Assembly: GCA_026027325.1 (NCBI GenBank)
Contig: JAMSLZ010000002.1
Coordinates: 2,914,001 to 2,978,000 of the forward strand
DNA from: Actinomucor elegans
Lineage: Eukaryota; Mucoromycota; Mucoromycetes; Mucorales; Mucoraceae
Direction of reading: 5' to 3'
Length of the DNA: 64,000 nucleotides
Under the pieces are notes generated by a model. The model saw only the letters and a program-made list of their open reading frames with translations, was not told the origin of the DNA and did no database searches. The translations under genes and the position numbers were made by a program. Positions 37,609-50,108 of the stretch are shown here, piece by piece; position 1 is the first letter of the stretch, and the number at the start of each line of letters is the position of its first letter.

Positions 37609-39033
37609 TAATTATTGAATGGGGTAGCTATTTAATAATGAAAAAAGAGGTAAAATAGAACTGTATTAACGCTCAAATCAAGTGACGTCGCTTATTGAAA
37701 TCTTCAAGTTGTTTTACTATAGTCGGCGAGGCAAGCATAAAAAAGATACTTTGACGCTATAGAAAATGCTTGATTATAGCTGCTACAGAACTCCTAGTGA
37801 GTGCGATTGCTATGGCAAATTAGCCCAACTACCATGGTTTATTTTAAAGCCATTGGTATTAATCATTTGGCGTGTATTGATTGTTGTTGAGAGGCTCAAC
37901 TACTATCCCATTGTTTTCAGTTGAAGCCAGAATACTCCCACTTGATTAAGAAGGAAGCCGCTTGCACACAATCATAGGAAATGAATTCACAGATAAACCA
38001 TGCAAACACGCCTTAATCCGTTGTAGGAATAGCATATAACAATGGCTCAACACTAGTATAATGAAACCTAACCCATATTATTAGTTGTTGGCTTTTAGTT
38101 GTTAAATCATCACCGACCAATAATATCTAATGAATCTTGGAGCAATGTCAGGGACATGTCTTTTTATTAATCGCAGTAAAGATGTTTCAGAGATACGGTT
38201 CATAATTGCGCTTTGTTTCTTGTAATTCTAAGCGTACAACTCTGCTCTAGTTGTTTTATAAGAACTGATAGAGACTGTTGTAGAACAAGTTAGGAACGGT
38301 CTAACTATAGAAGTGTCTTTATGCCTCCCATTCCATTCTATAACATTTTTTATTGATAAAAGTCACTTGTTGTTATGATTATTATCTTGTTCCTATAATA
38401 TTTCTTGAATTATATACTAGCGCTTAATAGACAAAGAATAACACGGACTAGTATATAGAATGCTTTAATGATAAGTACTTCGTTCAATAGTGTCTTAAAA
38501 TTTGGTCAGATTACGCTTGTCTATATTGCAATACATGGACTGTTCACTTGCCTATACAGCGTATGTAAAATGTACATAATTACTTAGTTTAAAAAAATTA
38601 TTAGACAATTTTTTCTAGAACAGTCAAGACTAAGATGGCATAAGCATGAAAGAAACTGTGTAACACGCATGCTGTTTCTACCTGTTCTTTAGGCTAATAG
38701 GAGCTCCTTACAGTATAAACGTTTTCCGAACCTAGTTCTCTACTAAGCTCTACGATGAATTGAACTGCCCATTCATGTTACTAAACTTGAGACAACGTCA
38801 TGTTGCATTAAACTTACTTGATGAATTTCCAAATAATGTCAACAGGCCATATATCAACTAGTTTCAATTTTTTTCGGCTAAAAGTGTTAGACCCAGGTAC
38901 GGCTTAAGTAAATCCGTATAGGGTTTTGATTTCCCGCAATTCAAGCGGCTCACCGGGAAGCAACAGTAAAGCCAAGTAAAAACAGCATTATTTCATTATT
39001 CTATTTATATCAGGTCTACTTCTAGTGAACAAT
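37609..39033. other. Divergent promoter region between PAN2 and the tricalbin gene
   Basis: 1.4 kb without a supported ORF; it must hold both promoters. I see no strong repeat or RNA gene. Confidence 0.45.
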
Positions 39034-42000
39034 ATGAACACCTCAGAACAAGTAGACGAAATACAGAGTCCACCCTCAGAGCTTTCAGAGGCACAACAGA
39101 TACAAGTTGAGCATAATCGCCAGCATCAAGATCTTGTCCCCGATCTTCGAAGTCTTGGTCGCAATCAAGATGGGTTCGCTACCGAGATTGGTTCCAGCGA
39201 CGCAGATAAGATCAAGCAAGCCATTGAAGCTGCTCAACGCAAGCCTATAAAAGAAGATATGACCAAGAAAAGCACTAAAAAACGACCCGTGGTCCATACG
39301 GTAGCGGGTTATCGCGTCAGTAAGCCTTTGCCAGATGATGCGCGTATCGGCTGGACCGCGTTTTCCAACCTCATTAATCCGGGTGGGTCGTTGGGAATTG
39401 TAGCCACCGAGAAAAAAAGACAGAGCTGACTGCCGAGCTACAGTACCTGTTTGATATTATGATGAGTCCCTGGAATGAAACTTGGCAGGATTTTGGCATC
39501 ATTTTTATCATTGGGGTCGGTGCGTGGCTCGCAGTTCAAATTGGAGCTGGCGTGGGGTCCTTTGTGTGTATATTACTGTTTGTAGGTAAGATATATCTGG
39601 AAGAATGGAGAGCTTGATCAAAGTTTTTTTTTCTTAACAGTAAAGTAGCTTCTTATTTCAAGTTGACTGACAGTCGGTTTCGCACTCGTACTGTGGATGA
39701 TATTCAAAAAGAATTCGCTCATGTAGCTTTGGAAAGTGCTGCTTTTGAAAACGTAGAATGGCTCAATACGTTTGTTCAAAAGTTTTGGCTTATCTTTGAA
39801 CCTGTGCTAAGTGCATTTGTCATTGAGAATATCGATACCTACATTATAGATTACTTGCCCGGGTTCTTAGATTCAGTCAGATTAACTACATTTACGCTTG
39901 GATCAAAGCCATTCCGCGTAGATAGTGTCAAATCCTTTACTGACACAGAGCCTAATACGGTGGTATATATGAGAGAGAGAGAGAGAAAACAATGTGCTTT
40001 GATAGATCTAACTCGCTTTATTATAGTGCATGGATTGGGCTGTTTCGTTTGTGCCTAATGATATAAGTGGCATGAGCCAACAGCAAATTGATAGCAAGGT
40101 CAACCCTAAAGTAGTACTCAATATCCGCTTGGGAAAAGGCTTTGTCGGTACAGCGTTTCCTGTCTTGGTAGAAGACATGAGTTTCCAAGGGCTTATGCGT
40201 GTCAAGATTCAATTTATGAGTAAAATGCCTCACATCAAGATTGTAGAGGCCTGCTTTATGGAAAAACCTCAGTTTGATTATGTATTGAAGCCTTTGGGTG
40301 GAGAAACTTTTGGATTTGATGTCAACAATGTAATGTTATACTGGCCCTGAATATTCTTGTACTAATGATGAACTAGATTCCTGGTCTTCAAGGCTTTGTA
40401 CGTGAACAAGCACATGCCATTCTAGGGCCTATGCTTTATTATCCCAACGTCTTTTCATATGATATCGAAAAATTCTTTTCTGGTGAACTGGATATCAGTA
40501 ACGTATTATTCCTTTTTTTATATATATATATAATATTTTAAATTAATTTATTATACGCTGTAGACCAAGCAAACGGCGTGTTGGCTGTCACTGTCCATTC
40601 CTGCACTCAGATCAATGCCTCAGAAGGTAGTCTCAATCCATTTATTCGATTTTACTTGGATAAAGCGCAAGAACTCGAAAAGACAGCTATTTGTGAAAAT
40701 ACTAGTACACCCCATTGGAATGAAACCAAGTTTCTGTTATTGAACAACTTGGATTCTCTCTTGACCATGGAGCTTCGAACTACCAACAGTACTAAAAAGC
40801 CGGTAAACGTTTAGCAAGAGCTAATTTTAACCTCAAAGATATCAAAAATGAACAAGATTTGGAACTGGATAACTTGTTAGTGCACTATTTTCTAAGAAAT
40901 CCTTCTCAAAAATTAACCTATCATCATACATTAGGAATCTGCCAATGGAACGTCATGGTAAACGCATTACAAACTTGAATGTAGATATGCGCTACTTTCC
41001 TGTTTCAAAGCCCATCAAAAACCCCGATGGAACCTTTATTGAAGCCGCACCCTCAAGTAAAAATCTACAATACACACTACAACGTATTTTACTCATTGCC
41101 AATGTATTATAGATTCTGGTGTGTTACGTGTCACTATTCATGAGTGCAAAAACTTGGGTTCCAATACGATGAACCCTTATGCTTCTATCAAGATCAACGG
41201 CGTTGATCGGTTCGAAACACCTACTTTCAAACGAACCCAGCATCCCAAATTCGAACGCTCGTATGAAATTCTGGTACTGGATCAAACAGAAGTGTATATT
41301 CGTGTCAGTATCATAGATCGTATCAATTTCGCTGGCGATGCATCATTGGGTGCTTGGAATGCGTATTTAACAGATATCATGCGTGACCAAGAAGATAAAG
41401 AGTTCTGGTGGACATTGAAAAAAAAGGGAAAGGATACACCTGCTCGTTTGAGGTTTAGTGTGCAGTGGAAGCCAGTAGTGATGGCTGGTTTGGCCAAGAT
41501 GGGTGGTGCTGGTATTTATGGTAAGTATCCATTGAACAAAGTTTTATGATTATTGTCATCATATTGATTTTGTGTATACGATATAGCTCCACCAGTAGGT
41601 GTACTTCGTTTTTCTATTTGGTCTGCTGGAGGTTTTGGCGGTAGTAAACATGACCCTTATGTTCGTATCAAGTCCGGCAAGCAAATTCGAAGCAGAACCG
41701 AAATGATTGATAATACAGACTGCCCAGAATGGGGAGAGTTTCACTACGTGCCTATCCATAATATGCATGAAAATCTTGTATTGGAACTCATGGACTGGTC
41801 TTCTGGAAACAAAGACAAGTCAATTGGGTCTACTGTATTTCACATGAACGAGATTATCACGCAGCGTAAAGGTGAAGATAATACAGTTTGGTATGATGCG
41901 CTTACAAAAAGACTGAACAGGTATGTTGAAAAGAACATGGTGGAAGCAAAACGTAGCAAGATGAAAGACTCACATATCAATGATAGAAAAGTGACATTGT

Positions 42001-43339
42001 ATAGTGGCGACCATACTGAACGAGGTTGGCTTAGTTTTGCAGTTGAATTCTACCCTACCATGGCGCTTGCTGATAACGAAGAAGACAACGAGGGTGGTGA
42101 CGATGTAAGCAAACAAGATACACTCATGAAACAACAACTTCCCATGAGAGACCTCCATGGCCTGCTTATCCGATATACCCCAGACGATCTAATTGATCTC
42201 TACTCTTATGGTAGCGGTGTACTTACCGTCAAGATCCACGAACTAAAATCATCTCAGGTTTATGAATGCTACTGCCAAGTTATGATTGATTCCTTGAATG
42301 CGCAACACAAGACCAACACGCTGAAGGGCCGCACCTTGGCATTCAATGAAACTACAGATGCGTTTATCAAAGATGCTGGCTTTTCCCGCGTTGCCATAGA
42401 AATCAAATCTGCAGAAACCAGTGAAAAGGACGATGAGAGACTGGGTTATTGGTATGAAAGCAGTGAGCGTTTGATTCGTCAAATCCAACGCAAAGCTAGA
42501 CAACATCCCACCAGTAACATGGCTAGTATGATAAAGCATGCAGAGAATGATGAAGGAGAGTGGTATAAAGTAATCAATACTAGTGGCGGCGAGGCGCAAA
42601 TTCGGTTGAGTTTTGGCTATGTGCCATTGTTGAACTACAAGATCAATCCTGATGAAAGTTTGGAGAATCAAGGTATATTAACAGTAACACTTTTGAGTGC
42701 CAAGGATTTGAAAGCAGCAGACAAGTCGGGCACAAGCGATCCATTTGTCAAATTCACAGTCAATGGAGATATGGTGCACAAGAGTGCAGTGATTAAGAAA
42801 ACATGTCATCCTGTTTGGAAGAATGAAAAGTTTGAAATACCCATTGTAAGTTCATTTTGTGTTCGTATTATTATGTGTAGGCCATTATTCACCCAGAGGC
42901 TTTCGATTAGGTTTCGCGTGTTACTACTAGCTTTAGAATAGAAGTGTTTGATTGGAATCAATTATCAGGCGATGTACCTTTAGGCAAGTTACATACATGT
43001 TTTGCTATCATGATGCTCATATTATTCTATATAGGCTCTGGCGGTATTACACTTCGTGGTGATATGGTAGAAAGTTTCTCGGCTCATGATTGGGATATAC
43101 CTCTTGATGGTACTGCGGATGATACAGGCTCTGTACGTGTCCGATTCAAGTGGGAGCCTCAACTGCTATTACGCACAAAGACGCAGACTACCTTTATGGG
43201 CATTACACGTAGAATGACTACCAAGATGGGAACTACAGCATTCAATTGGAGTAAACCACCAGCGAATACAACACCATCTAGTAAAAGTAATGGCAGCCTT
43301 CAATCAAAATTGTCTGGGTTTTTAGATCCTCCCAAGTAA
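39034..43339 (+). CDS. TCB: Tricalbin-like ER-plasma membrane tether (SMP and C2 domains), two apparent frameshifts
   Basis: Tethers cortical ER to the plasma membrane and moves lipid between them. Ten exons: 39034-39585, 39649-39962, 40027-40329, 40377-40497, 40564-40875, 40935-41056, 41113-41520, 41587-42845, 42911-42983 and 43035-43339 (about 1,256 aa). A hydrophobic hairpin (FGIIFIIGVGAWLAVQIGAG) anchors it in the ER. It is followed by the SMP domain (TVDDIQKEFAHVAL ... MDWAVSFVPNDISGMSQQQI) and at least four C2 domains, the clearest being LTVTLLSAKDLKAADKSGTS-DPF. One base is missing in each of two runs (A7 near 39,418; GG near 40,802). With both restored every junction stays in phase. 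The ninth intron starts with GC (GCAAGT). Confidence 0.92.
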
Positions 43340-44019
43340 TAAAAATAGCCCCTTTTTTCTATCCTCATTGTAGAGCAGCTGATTTGGTTTATATTCGCAG
43401 CTTTGCGTATCAGGATTCACTAATGCTGATAAATCTCTTTAAATATGCATACATCTTTGACAGGGTGTCCATCGAGAAAAAAGATCGTATGTCATCCTTT
43501 AAATTCCATACTATTCCGTTATTTCCGAAACTCGCACTTTGCACGTACCTAAACCATTGGCACAGCTGACTATCATCGATGCAGCCTCTTTATATACGTG
43601 TATTTTTAATACTGAATTCATCAGCCAACGATCCAGTTATCATTCTTGTAGATTAAATGAGCATACTATGCAGTTCAGTTTTCTCTTTGAGATGGCGTAA
43701 CTTAATCTCGCGTCCATTCAATTATCCCTGTTGAACTGTACTTTCAACTAAACATCATAGGCCTGCTCCAACTCGAACTTTGCTCATCTCTAGTATTATA
43801 AATCCTACATGAGTAAGGTAAATAATACCGAGAAAAAGGTTACAAGGACGGGGATATGATGCAATGGATCACCAAGAATTGAAAAGCAGCTCTTGGTTCC
43901 GGTAGGTCCGTTGTATATTTGGTTGTAATAATCGCTTTTTTTTTTTCTTCTTCTTTTCTTCTTGTTCTTGTTCTTGTTCATGTCAACGGACTGATAAAGA
44001 GTTTTATTATACCCATATT
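43340..44019. other. Intergenic region
   Basis: 3' flank of the tricalbin gene and promoter of the PHD gene. A CTT-rich tract lies at about 43,939-43,978, just before the PHD start. No gene. Confidence 0.4.
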
Positions 44020-45413
44020 ATGAGTACAGTCGCCTTCATGTTTTCATCACCAACAACAAAAAAAAAAAACTAACACTTATCATTGCATAGCACCTACACG
44101 CCGTACTCGCAAATCTACTGCTCTATCCAACACAAATACATCAAAACCCTCATCGAGCCCTACTTCAGCCAAGAAGAAGCCTAATAACAATAAATCAAAT
44201 CAATATACTTCTTCTGATGAGGAAGAGGAGGAGGAAGAAGAATCAAGTTCAGACGCTGGCTCAGTGACAAGATGTATCTGTGGTGAAGCACGTAAAGTTA
44301 TCCGGAAAAAAGATTTCATACTATTCTCACACTTTTTCTTGTCTTACAATAGATAACCTTGGGTTGATGGTTCAATGCGACAAGTGCGAAGTCTGGCAGC
44401 ACTGTGAATGCATAGGCTTAATCCAAGATAAACTACCAGATCAGTATTACTGTGATCAATGTCAACCCGAGAATCATCAAATCATAAAAACTTCTTCTGG
44501 ACGGTAAAATCACTAGACCTGACAAAAAAAAACTACGATTGCTAATTACTTATTTGTTTTTTTTATTAGTGCAAAACGCTTGTATCTTGTGGATAACAAA
44601 AGCAATCAAAATGGATCTCCGTCTAATTCACCGCAGATGCACTCAGATAAAAGACCTACAAAGAGAAGAAAGAAGACCGACTCACCAACCAATGAACAGA
44701 CTTCGCCTACTACTGCATCACCTCAAGTAGAACCCTTAGTGGATGAGGTTGTTGCCACTACCAGTACAAGGTCAACGAGAAGAAATACCAACAAAGAAGA
44801 CTTGGTCTTGTTTGAAGACGTGATTAGCAACAAGAAGCCAGCTAAATCTCATACTCCTACTCTGGCTGCTGCTTCTATGAGTAAAAAAGAGGAGAGTCCT
44901 ACCACTACTACCTCCAATCATAATGAACCTTACTGGAACTATGCAGATGGCAAACCTACAAGAGCATCTTCTCCACCTGCCAAAGTCAAATACCCAAATA
45001 CCAAGATGACTTTCTCGGATATGAACAAGAGAGCCAAACAAATCATGGATTGCATTTCCAAGTGGCAGCCTGCATCATCACCTGCACAGCTATCGCATGC
45101 ATCTTTGTTATTATTTGAAAGTCAATATAGTCGACCAAGGTCCTTGTCGACGTCTTCATCGTCGTCTTCCTCTTGCCTAAGTAATGCTTCTACCGTACCC
45201 TTATTATTGGATGATTACACAAGCACGGAAGCTAGCAGTCCTTGTACGCCTATACCATATTTACAGCAACAACAACAAGCTCAAAAGCAACCTCATGAAG
45301 AAACCTCTTTGGATATACTCGAACGTATAAACCAGCAAGTACAAAAATTTCAAAGAAAGTTTGGTATCATGTATCAAGAACCCAAAGTTACCAAATCTAC
45401 TACAACTGCATAA
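44020..45413 (+). CDS. PHD-finger protein, Cti6-like
   Basis: Exons 44020-44023, 44091-44291, 44353-44503 and 44570-45413 give exactly 400 codons with stop. The first exon is only ATGA and relies on a GTACAG donor, so this start is plausible but not certain. After a basic Ser-rich N-terminus and an acidic run, the PHD finger reads [29 protein letters not shown], then [13 protein letters not shown], with the C4HC3 ligands in place. The C-terminus is low-complexity with one conserved-looking helix ([20 protein letters not shown]). PHD fingers of this type bind methylated H3K4. The resemblance to Cti6 of the Rpd3L deacetylase complex is my reading. Confidence 0.85.
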
Positions 45414-45492
45414 TCATATTTAACGCGTCAAGGGCGTCCTTTTCTCGCTCTCTCTCTTTTTTTTAGTCTATTTATTCACATTTAATGAAGAT

Positions 45493-47124
45493 CTATTTTA
45501 TTCTATTTCGTCTTTTGGGTGGAATAATTAAAAATGAATCTATCTTTGCTTGATTGCTACCACTGGTGTTGCCGCTATTATGAGGAGCCTTTCTTTTCTT
45601 ACTTTGATATTCTAAAGCCAGACTTGGGTATACATTATGAATATGAGTTGCATCAACCCATTGACGTTTCACTAGATTCCAGATATCTTCTTCATCGTAA
45701 TATTTCTTTTGAGAACTCGTCAATTCTGTTTCTTCATCCTCGTTTGTCACTTCATCTAGATACAGCTCCGTATTCAGTTTGGTTTTCACCAGATTCAAAA
45801 ATTCTTCCCAGCAGCTCTTGTTCCATTCAACGCGGTAAAGAGGAATGGTGTTATACACGACTTTGGAGCCAGAAATAGTGACAATATCATTGATGGTATC
45901 TCGTTTGGGTAAATGGAATCTTGGAGTGGATTGATAATAAGACAACAGTGTTGTTTGTTGCGATGATGTGTCATTATTGATAACGCGACGTTGAGGCTGC
46001 ACCATACGTCTGAGGCCATTCGCCATATAAGCTGGAAACAATAACGACGAAAACCGCTTCAAAACATACTCGGCAGGCCATTTGAACGCGATCTGAGTAA
46101 AAGGGGCTAATACCAACCAATTAGGTTCACAGTAATAGTTTAGATTATGTCTCATTCTTGCTGCTTGTGGTATCATATCGCTATCGGCGATATTGGTCAG
46201 CGGGTGGATAAAGTCGGTAACAATCGAGAAATCAGGAAACTTGGGGTCGAGCACTACACCCGTATATTTTCTGCTCAAATTCTTTGTACTGTTATGATTG
46301 AGTTCATAAGTAAGATCATCAAAGAGATGTTGGACTCGTGCGTCGTCCAGAGGCACCTCACGGCCTGCAAGTTGGATATCATCCATCAGTTCACGATGAA
46401 AATGGCATTTGGACAGTTGAGCAGCTACACGAATGCCAATGCCCTTTGTGCCTTTTGTATCATAATCAGAGCCACGCAGTAATGCCATCAGGATGAGATC
46501 AGAACGATCATGGCCGGTACTGTCATAGATCCAACTTAAATCATAGCAAGGTACAGTATCAAGACGTTTTGCAGGCCATTGGCGGATGACTCTACGCGCA
46601 CCAAACAAAAAAACATCGCTATCTCCCGTTAATACGACATCTACAAAGCCCAACCGTTGTAACATAGCACATTCTGCTTCGGCCTCACCATATGCAATCC
46701 ACATGCTGAATTTAAAATGGTGTATCATACAGATCAGCTGCCGTCGAAACTCTGTCTCCAGCGGCTGGGTATTGATATGTTTGTTGCGTTTGTACTCTGG
46801 GCGGTTAGGGCCGTCAAATACAAACACAGGGCGAATGCCAAGTTCGTAAAGGCGACAAAAGCGAAAGAACATGGATCGCAACTCGCTAGAGCTACCAGAA
46901 AGCATGAATAAATAGATGGTGTTTTGGCGTTTTTTTTTTTTCGTGTCCGTGTAGACTTACTCTCCTACTACACTTGCTCTAGCTTGAAAGGTCCATAGTG
47001 CTACATCGATAGCGATCCTGAGGCCCATACCGTTCTTTTTTACTGATCTATCATTGGCGATTTGCTCTAATGTGTACTTTTTTTCACCAGGATGCACGAT
47101 TTTCCAAAGATCTATAATACCCAT
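45493..47124 (-). CDS. XPG/Rad2-family nuclease, GEN1/Yen1-like Holliday junction resolvase
   Basis: Structure-specific nuclease of the FEN1/XPG superfamily. Exons 47124-46961 and 46891-45493 (520 aa), in phase. The N-terminal nuclease part (MGIIDLWKIVHPGEKK) is followed by the acidic metal ligands in LRIAIDVALW, VFVFDGPNRP, YGEAEAECAMLQRLGF and TGDSDVFLFG. The I-region and H2TH turn are LLRGSDYDTKGTKGIG. GEAEAEC with a short gap between the N and I regions fits GEN1/Yen1 better than FEN1 or XPG. FEN1's PCNA motif is absent. The C-terminus has a basic patch (PPKRRNRIK). It converges on the PHD gene, with only 79 bp between stop codons. Exact subfamily is likely, not certain. Confidence 0.85.
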
Positions 47125-47901
47125 TGGAATGAAATTTTATAGTTGTAGTAAAAAAAACAAAAGTAGCAAGGTCGTCTTCAACCTGGAGCGGAATTTATAA
47201 TACCATTTTATTATTATTATGAGGAAGCTTTTTTGTCTTCAAAAACTCTGTTAATACTAATTAAGATTTTGGCTCACGTTTTATTATTCGTCTTTTTTTC
47301 TGTATTATATATATATTCAAAAGGTTGAGGAGTGTCGTCATACAATAGAGCACTTGAACAGTTGTATAATAATACCCAAGTCTAACCAAAGCTTTTGATC
47401 CAAAATCTTCCAAGCAATTCTTCGTACCGTTCGGCGCTCACAGGAATTCTACATAAGTTTATGTTGTAGGCTTCACATGTTTTATGTGATAATACTATTT
47501 GTTAAAGCCAAGCGCAATACAATCAATATTAAAAATTTTGTTTGCTCGGGCAGCATATGTACAAAATATATATAAAAAAAACAAATACGTACTTGTGAAT
47601 GTATGTAATAGGTTTATACTATAAATCATGGCTTTACAACGAGTTTAATATGGTAAAAACTAGTACAGAATTACGCGAAGTATACTGCTGCTGTTGCTAT
47701 GTAATTATTTTGATTCTCTATTGGCTATCGGCAATGCAATGTATTGTACCTGAGCCCGAGTGGCTGCTTCGGTTTTTCAATCTTCGAAAACCAACCAAAT
47801 GCTTTAATCAGACAGCTGCTTCTGCTGTTGCTGTAAACGCCAAATAAAAACAAGCGTACCTTTCTCGTTTCTTTTTTTTTTCGACTATACCCTTTAACAA
47901 T
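47125..47901. other. Divergent promoter region
   Basis: Lies between the starts of the GEN1/Yen1-like gene and the dynein light chain gene. An 82-codon ORF (47,599-47,847) has no motif and is probably chance. TATA-like ATATATAT stretches are at about 47,308 and 47,565. Confidence 0.4.
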
Positions 47902-48414
47902 ATGGTAAAACACCCTCCCCACTAGATGTGACGTTATATTTTGTAATATACTTAGCTTTTTGATATTAGACTGTCGATGTAGATGAAACTATCAAGCGCA
48001 TTTCAGCAAAGAAAGGTGTTAAAGCCGTCGTAATTATCAATAACGACGGTCAAGCTATCCGCTCGACTTTGGATCACGACATGACCAAGCAATACGGCCA
48101 GTTGATTTCTTCTCTTGTTCAACAAACGCGTACCTCTGTTGCTACCTTGGATGATCAAGTAAATCAAAGATTAAAATCTATTCATGATTAAAAAAAGGTT
48201 AACTTGTTTCTTTTTTTCACATTAGAATGAATTGACATTTATGAGAATTAGAACAAAGAAACATGAAATCATGATAGCTCCTGGTAAAAAAAAAAATACA
48301 GCACAACACACACTTTGTACACGGGTTTTAAACAGTTTGATTTCTTTATTTATGATAGATCATGAATATCTGTTGATTGTGATTCAGAATCCAGCCGAAG
48401 TGATGCAACAGTAA
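47902..48414 (+). CDS. DYNLRB: Dynein light chain, roadblock/LC7 type
   Basis: Light chain that dimerises on the dynein intermediate chain. Four exons: 47902-47904, 47970-48158, 48226-48283 and 48359-48414, 101 aa, the normal length. The first coding exon is just the ATG, followed immediately by GTAAAA; the phase and the family's length both support this. The protein reads [33 protein letters not shown], then [33 protein letters not shown], the complete roadblock fold. The stop codon ends two bases before the stop codon of TFIIIA on the other strand. Confidence 0.95.
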
Positions 48415-48416
48415 AG

Positions 48417-49674
48417 CTACCCTTCTATTACTTTGTCCAGGGCAAACGATTTCACATCCTCTGCATGGAGTTTGCCTTCCAAATGACGTTTTAATAAATA
48501 TGTACTGTTCAACTTGAATTGACAGTGTTCAAAAGGACAATCGAGCAACCCTTTGGTGTTTTTGTAGTGATTGTGGCCTGTCAGAGTTTCAGCAATTGAT
48601 TTCTTGGGCTTGAGTGAACCAGCTCTTGATTTCTATATATATATATATATATATATGCTTTGCCATTAGTAGTTTTCAAGAAATAATATATAAATATATA
48701 AACTTACAGGTGTATGAGATCCTTGGTGCTTTTTCAACATAGATTTGTATGGAAATCCTTTTGAACATATGTCGCATTTGTATCGGGTATCTTGTTCATG
48801 CACAAGGGCGACGTGCGTCTTGTAGCTTCGTTTCTAATCAGTTTATGGGATAAGTTGAAAGAAATAGTCAAGCATTTTATTTTCTTTTACCGTTGCAAGC
48901 ACTGACCCACAGCCAGGCCATTCGCATTCAACTTTAAATTGTTTAGCATGCTTTTCTTTGATGTGGATTTTCAAGGCATATGGTTTGGTATAAGTCTTGT
49001 TACAAACAGTGCATTGAATAGGATGATCTGTCAATGTATGTTTTCTTAATTCTGTCCATTTTCCAAACGATTGTTGACACACATGGCAATTATATATTAC
49101 CGGATCTAGCATTTACACGATTAGTTTTTTTTTTGTGTTTGTTGTTTTTTGTATAGAACTTACTCTCGTGGACGCGATTTCGATGCTTTTCCAAAGCAGG
49201 TAATGAATCAAAAGTGCTTGAACAGGTTTCACATACATGTGTACCTTTTTCATGTGAAGCTTTGTGCCATCGTAACTGAAAACGCTTGGTGAACTCTGCT
49301 GTACATCCAGGGAAATCACAGCGAATCATAGGAGAAGTATGTATTTTTTCATGTCGTATCAAGTGTTGACGTGTAGAAAATGAAGCTGTACATTGCTCAA
49401 ATGAACACACATGGTCTTTGATATTGGTGTGCGACTTTTCGTGTACTGCTAAATGTTTAGATCGCATATAAGCTTTATTACAACCTTCAAATTGACAGAC
49501 AAACGGCCGCTAAGGAAAAGAGATTAGATCTAGAGAATGAGAATATAATAGAGAGTGAAATGATACCTCGCCAGTATGTGATCGTTCATGTTCAGCTACT
49601 TTACATGGTTTTCCATATGTTTTGTCACAATACTGACATTTATATTCAATTTTTCTTCTTTTTTTATCAGACAT
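48417..49674 (-). CDS. TFIIIA: Transcription factor IIIA (ten C2H2 fingers)
   Basis: Binds the 5S rRNA gene and recruits TFIIIC for Pol III transcription. Exons 49674-49567, 49509-49164, 49105-48891, 48833-48708 and 48632-48417 (336 aa), in phase. Nine C2H2 fingers run in tandem from YKCQYCDKTYGKPCKVAEHE to YKCDICSKGFPYKSMLKKHQ. A spacer of about 40 residues and a final finger (LDCPFEHCQFKLNSTYLLKR-HLEGKLH) follow. Ten fingers with a spacer before the last match the plan I recall for fission yeast TFIIIA. A CACTA transposon lies 126 bp upstream of the start codon, so the native promoter may be cut short. Confidence 0.92.
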
Positions 49675-49799
49675 GGGAAGGAAGGAACCAATTGAGCGCG
49701 TTAATCGATGCATTAAGAAAAAAAAATATTTTATTGGTCGTTTTGTTGACATGGCTAAACAGCCAAACCATTGGATGCTGAGCGTCAATTATTCATGTA

Positions 49800-49990
49800 C
49801 ACTATGGGAAAAAAAAGTGAAATAAAGTGAATTCATGGCAAAATCAAGTGAATTTCAAGTGAATTAGTGCTTTCACCTGAATTTAAAGTGAAATAAAGTG
49901 AATTTCATGGCAACTTGGAAACCAGGTTAATGCACCTTAACTTTTATTTCCATTATTTTTCCATGAATTTCCATGTTTCCCAATTGGAGT
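49800..49990. repeat. Left terminal inverted repeat and subterminal repeats of the CACTA element
   Basis: After the 14-bp terminal repeat the motif AAGTGAA(TT) occurs at least six times in about 110 bases, some as AAGTGAATT and some as AAGTGAAATAA. The same 9-mer, with GAGTGAATT variants, fills the other end of the element. Such subterminal repeats are the binding sites of the accessory protein in plant En/Spm. Confidence 0.8.
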
Positions 49991-50108
49991 GAATATGGAG
50001 CTAGTTCGAGTAAATTGTATGTTAAACTAAACAGTGAAGCAGAGCTCTGGTTTCAACGAATATAAGACAGCATTGATAGTATAGAATAAATTTATATATG
50101 TACTTGGT

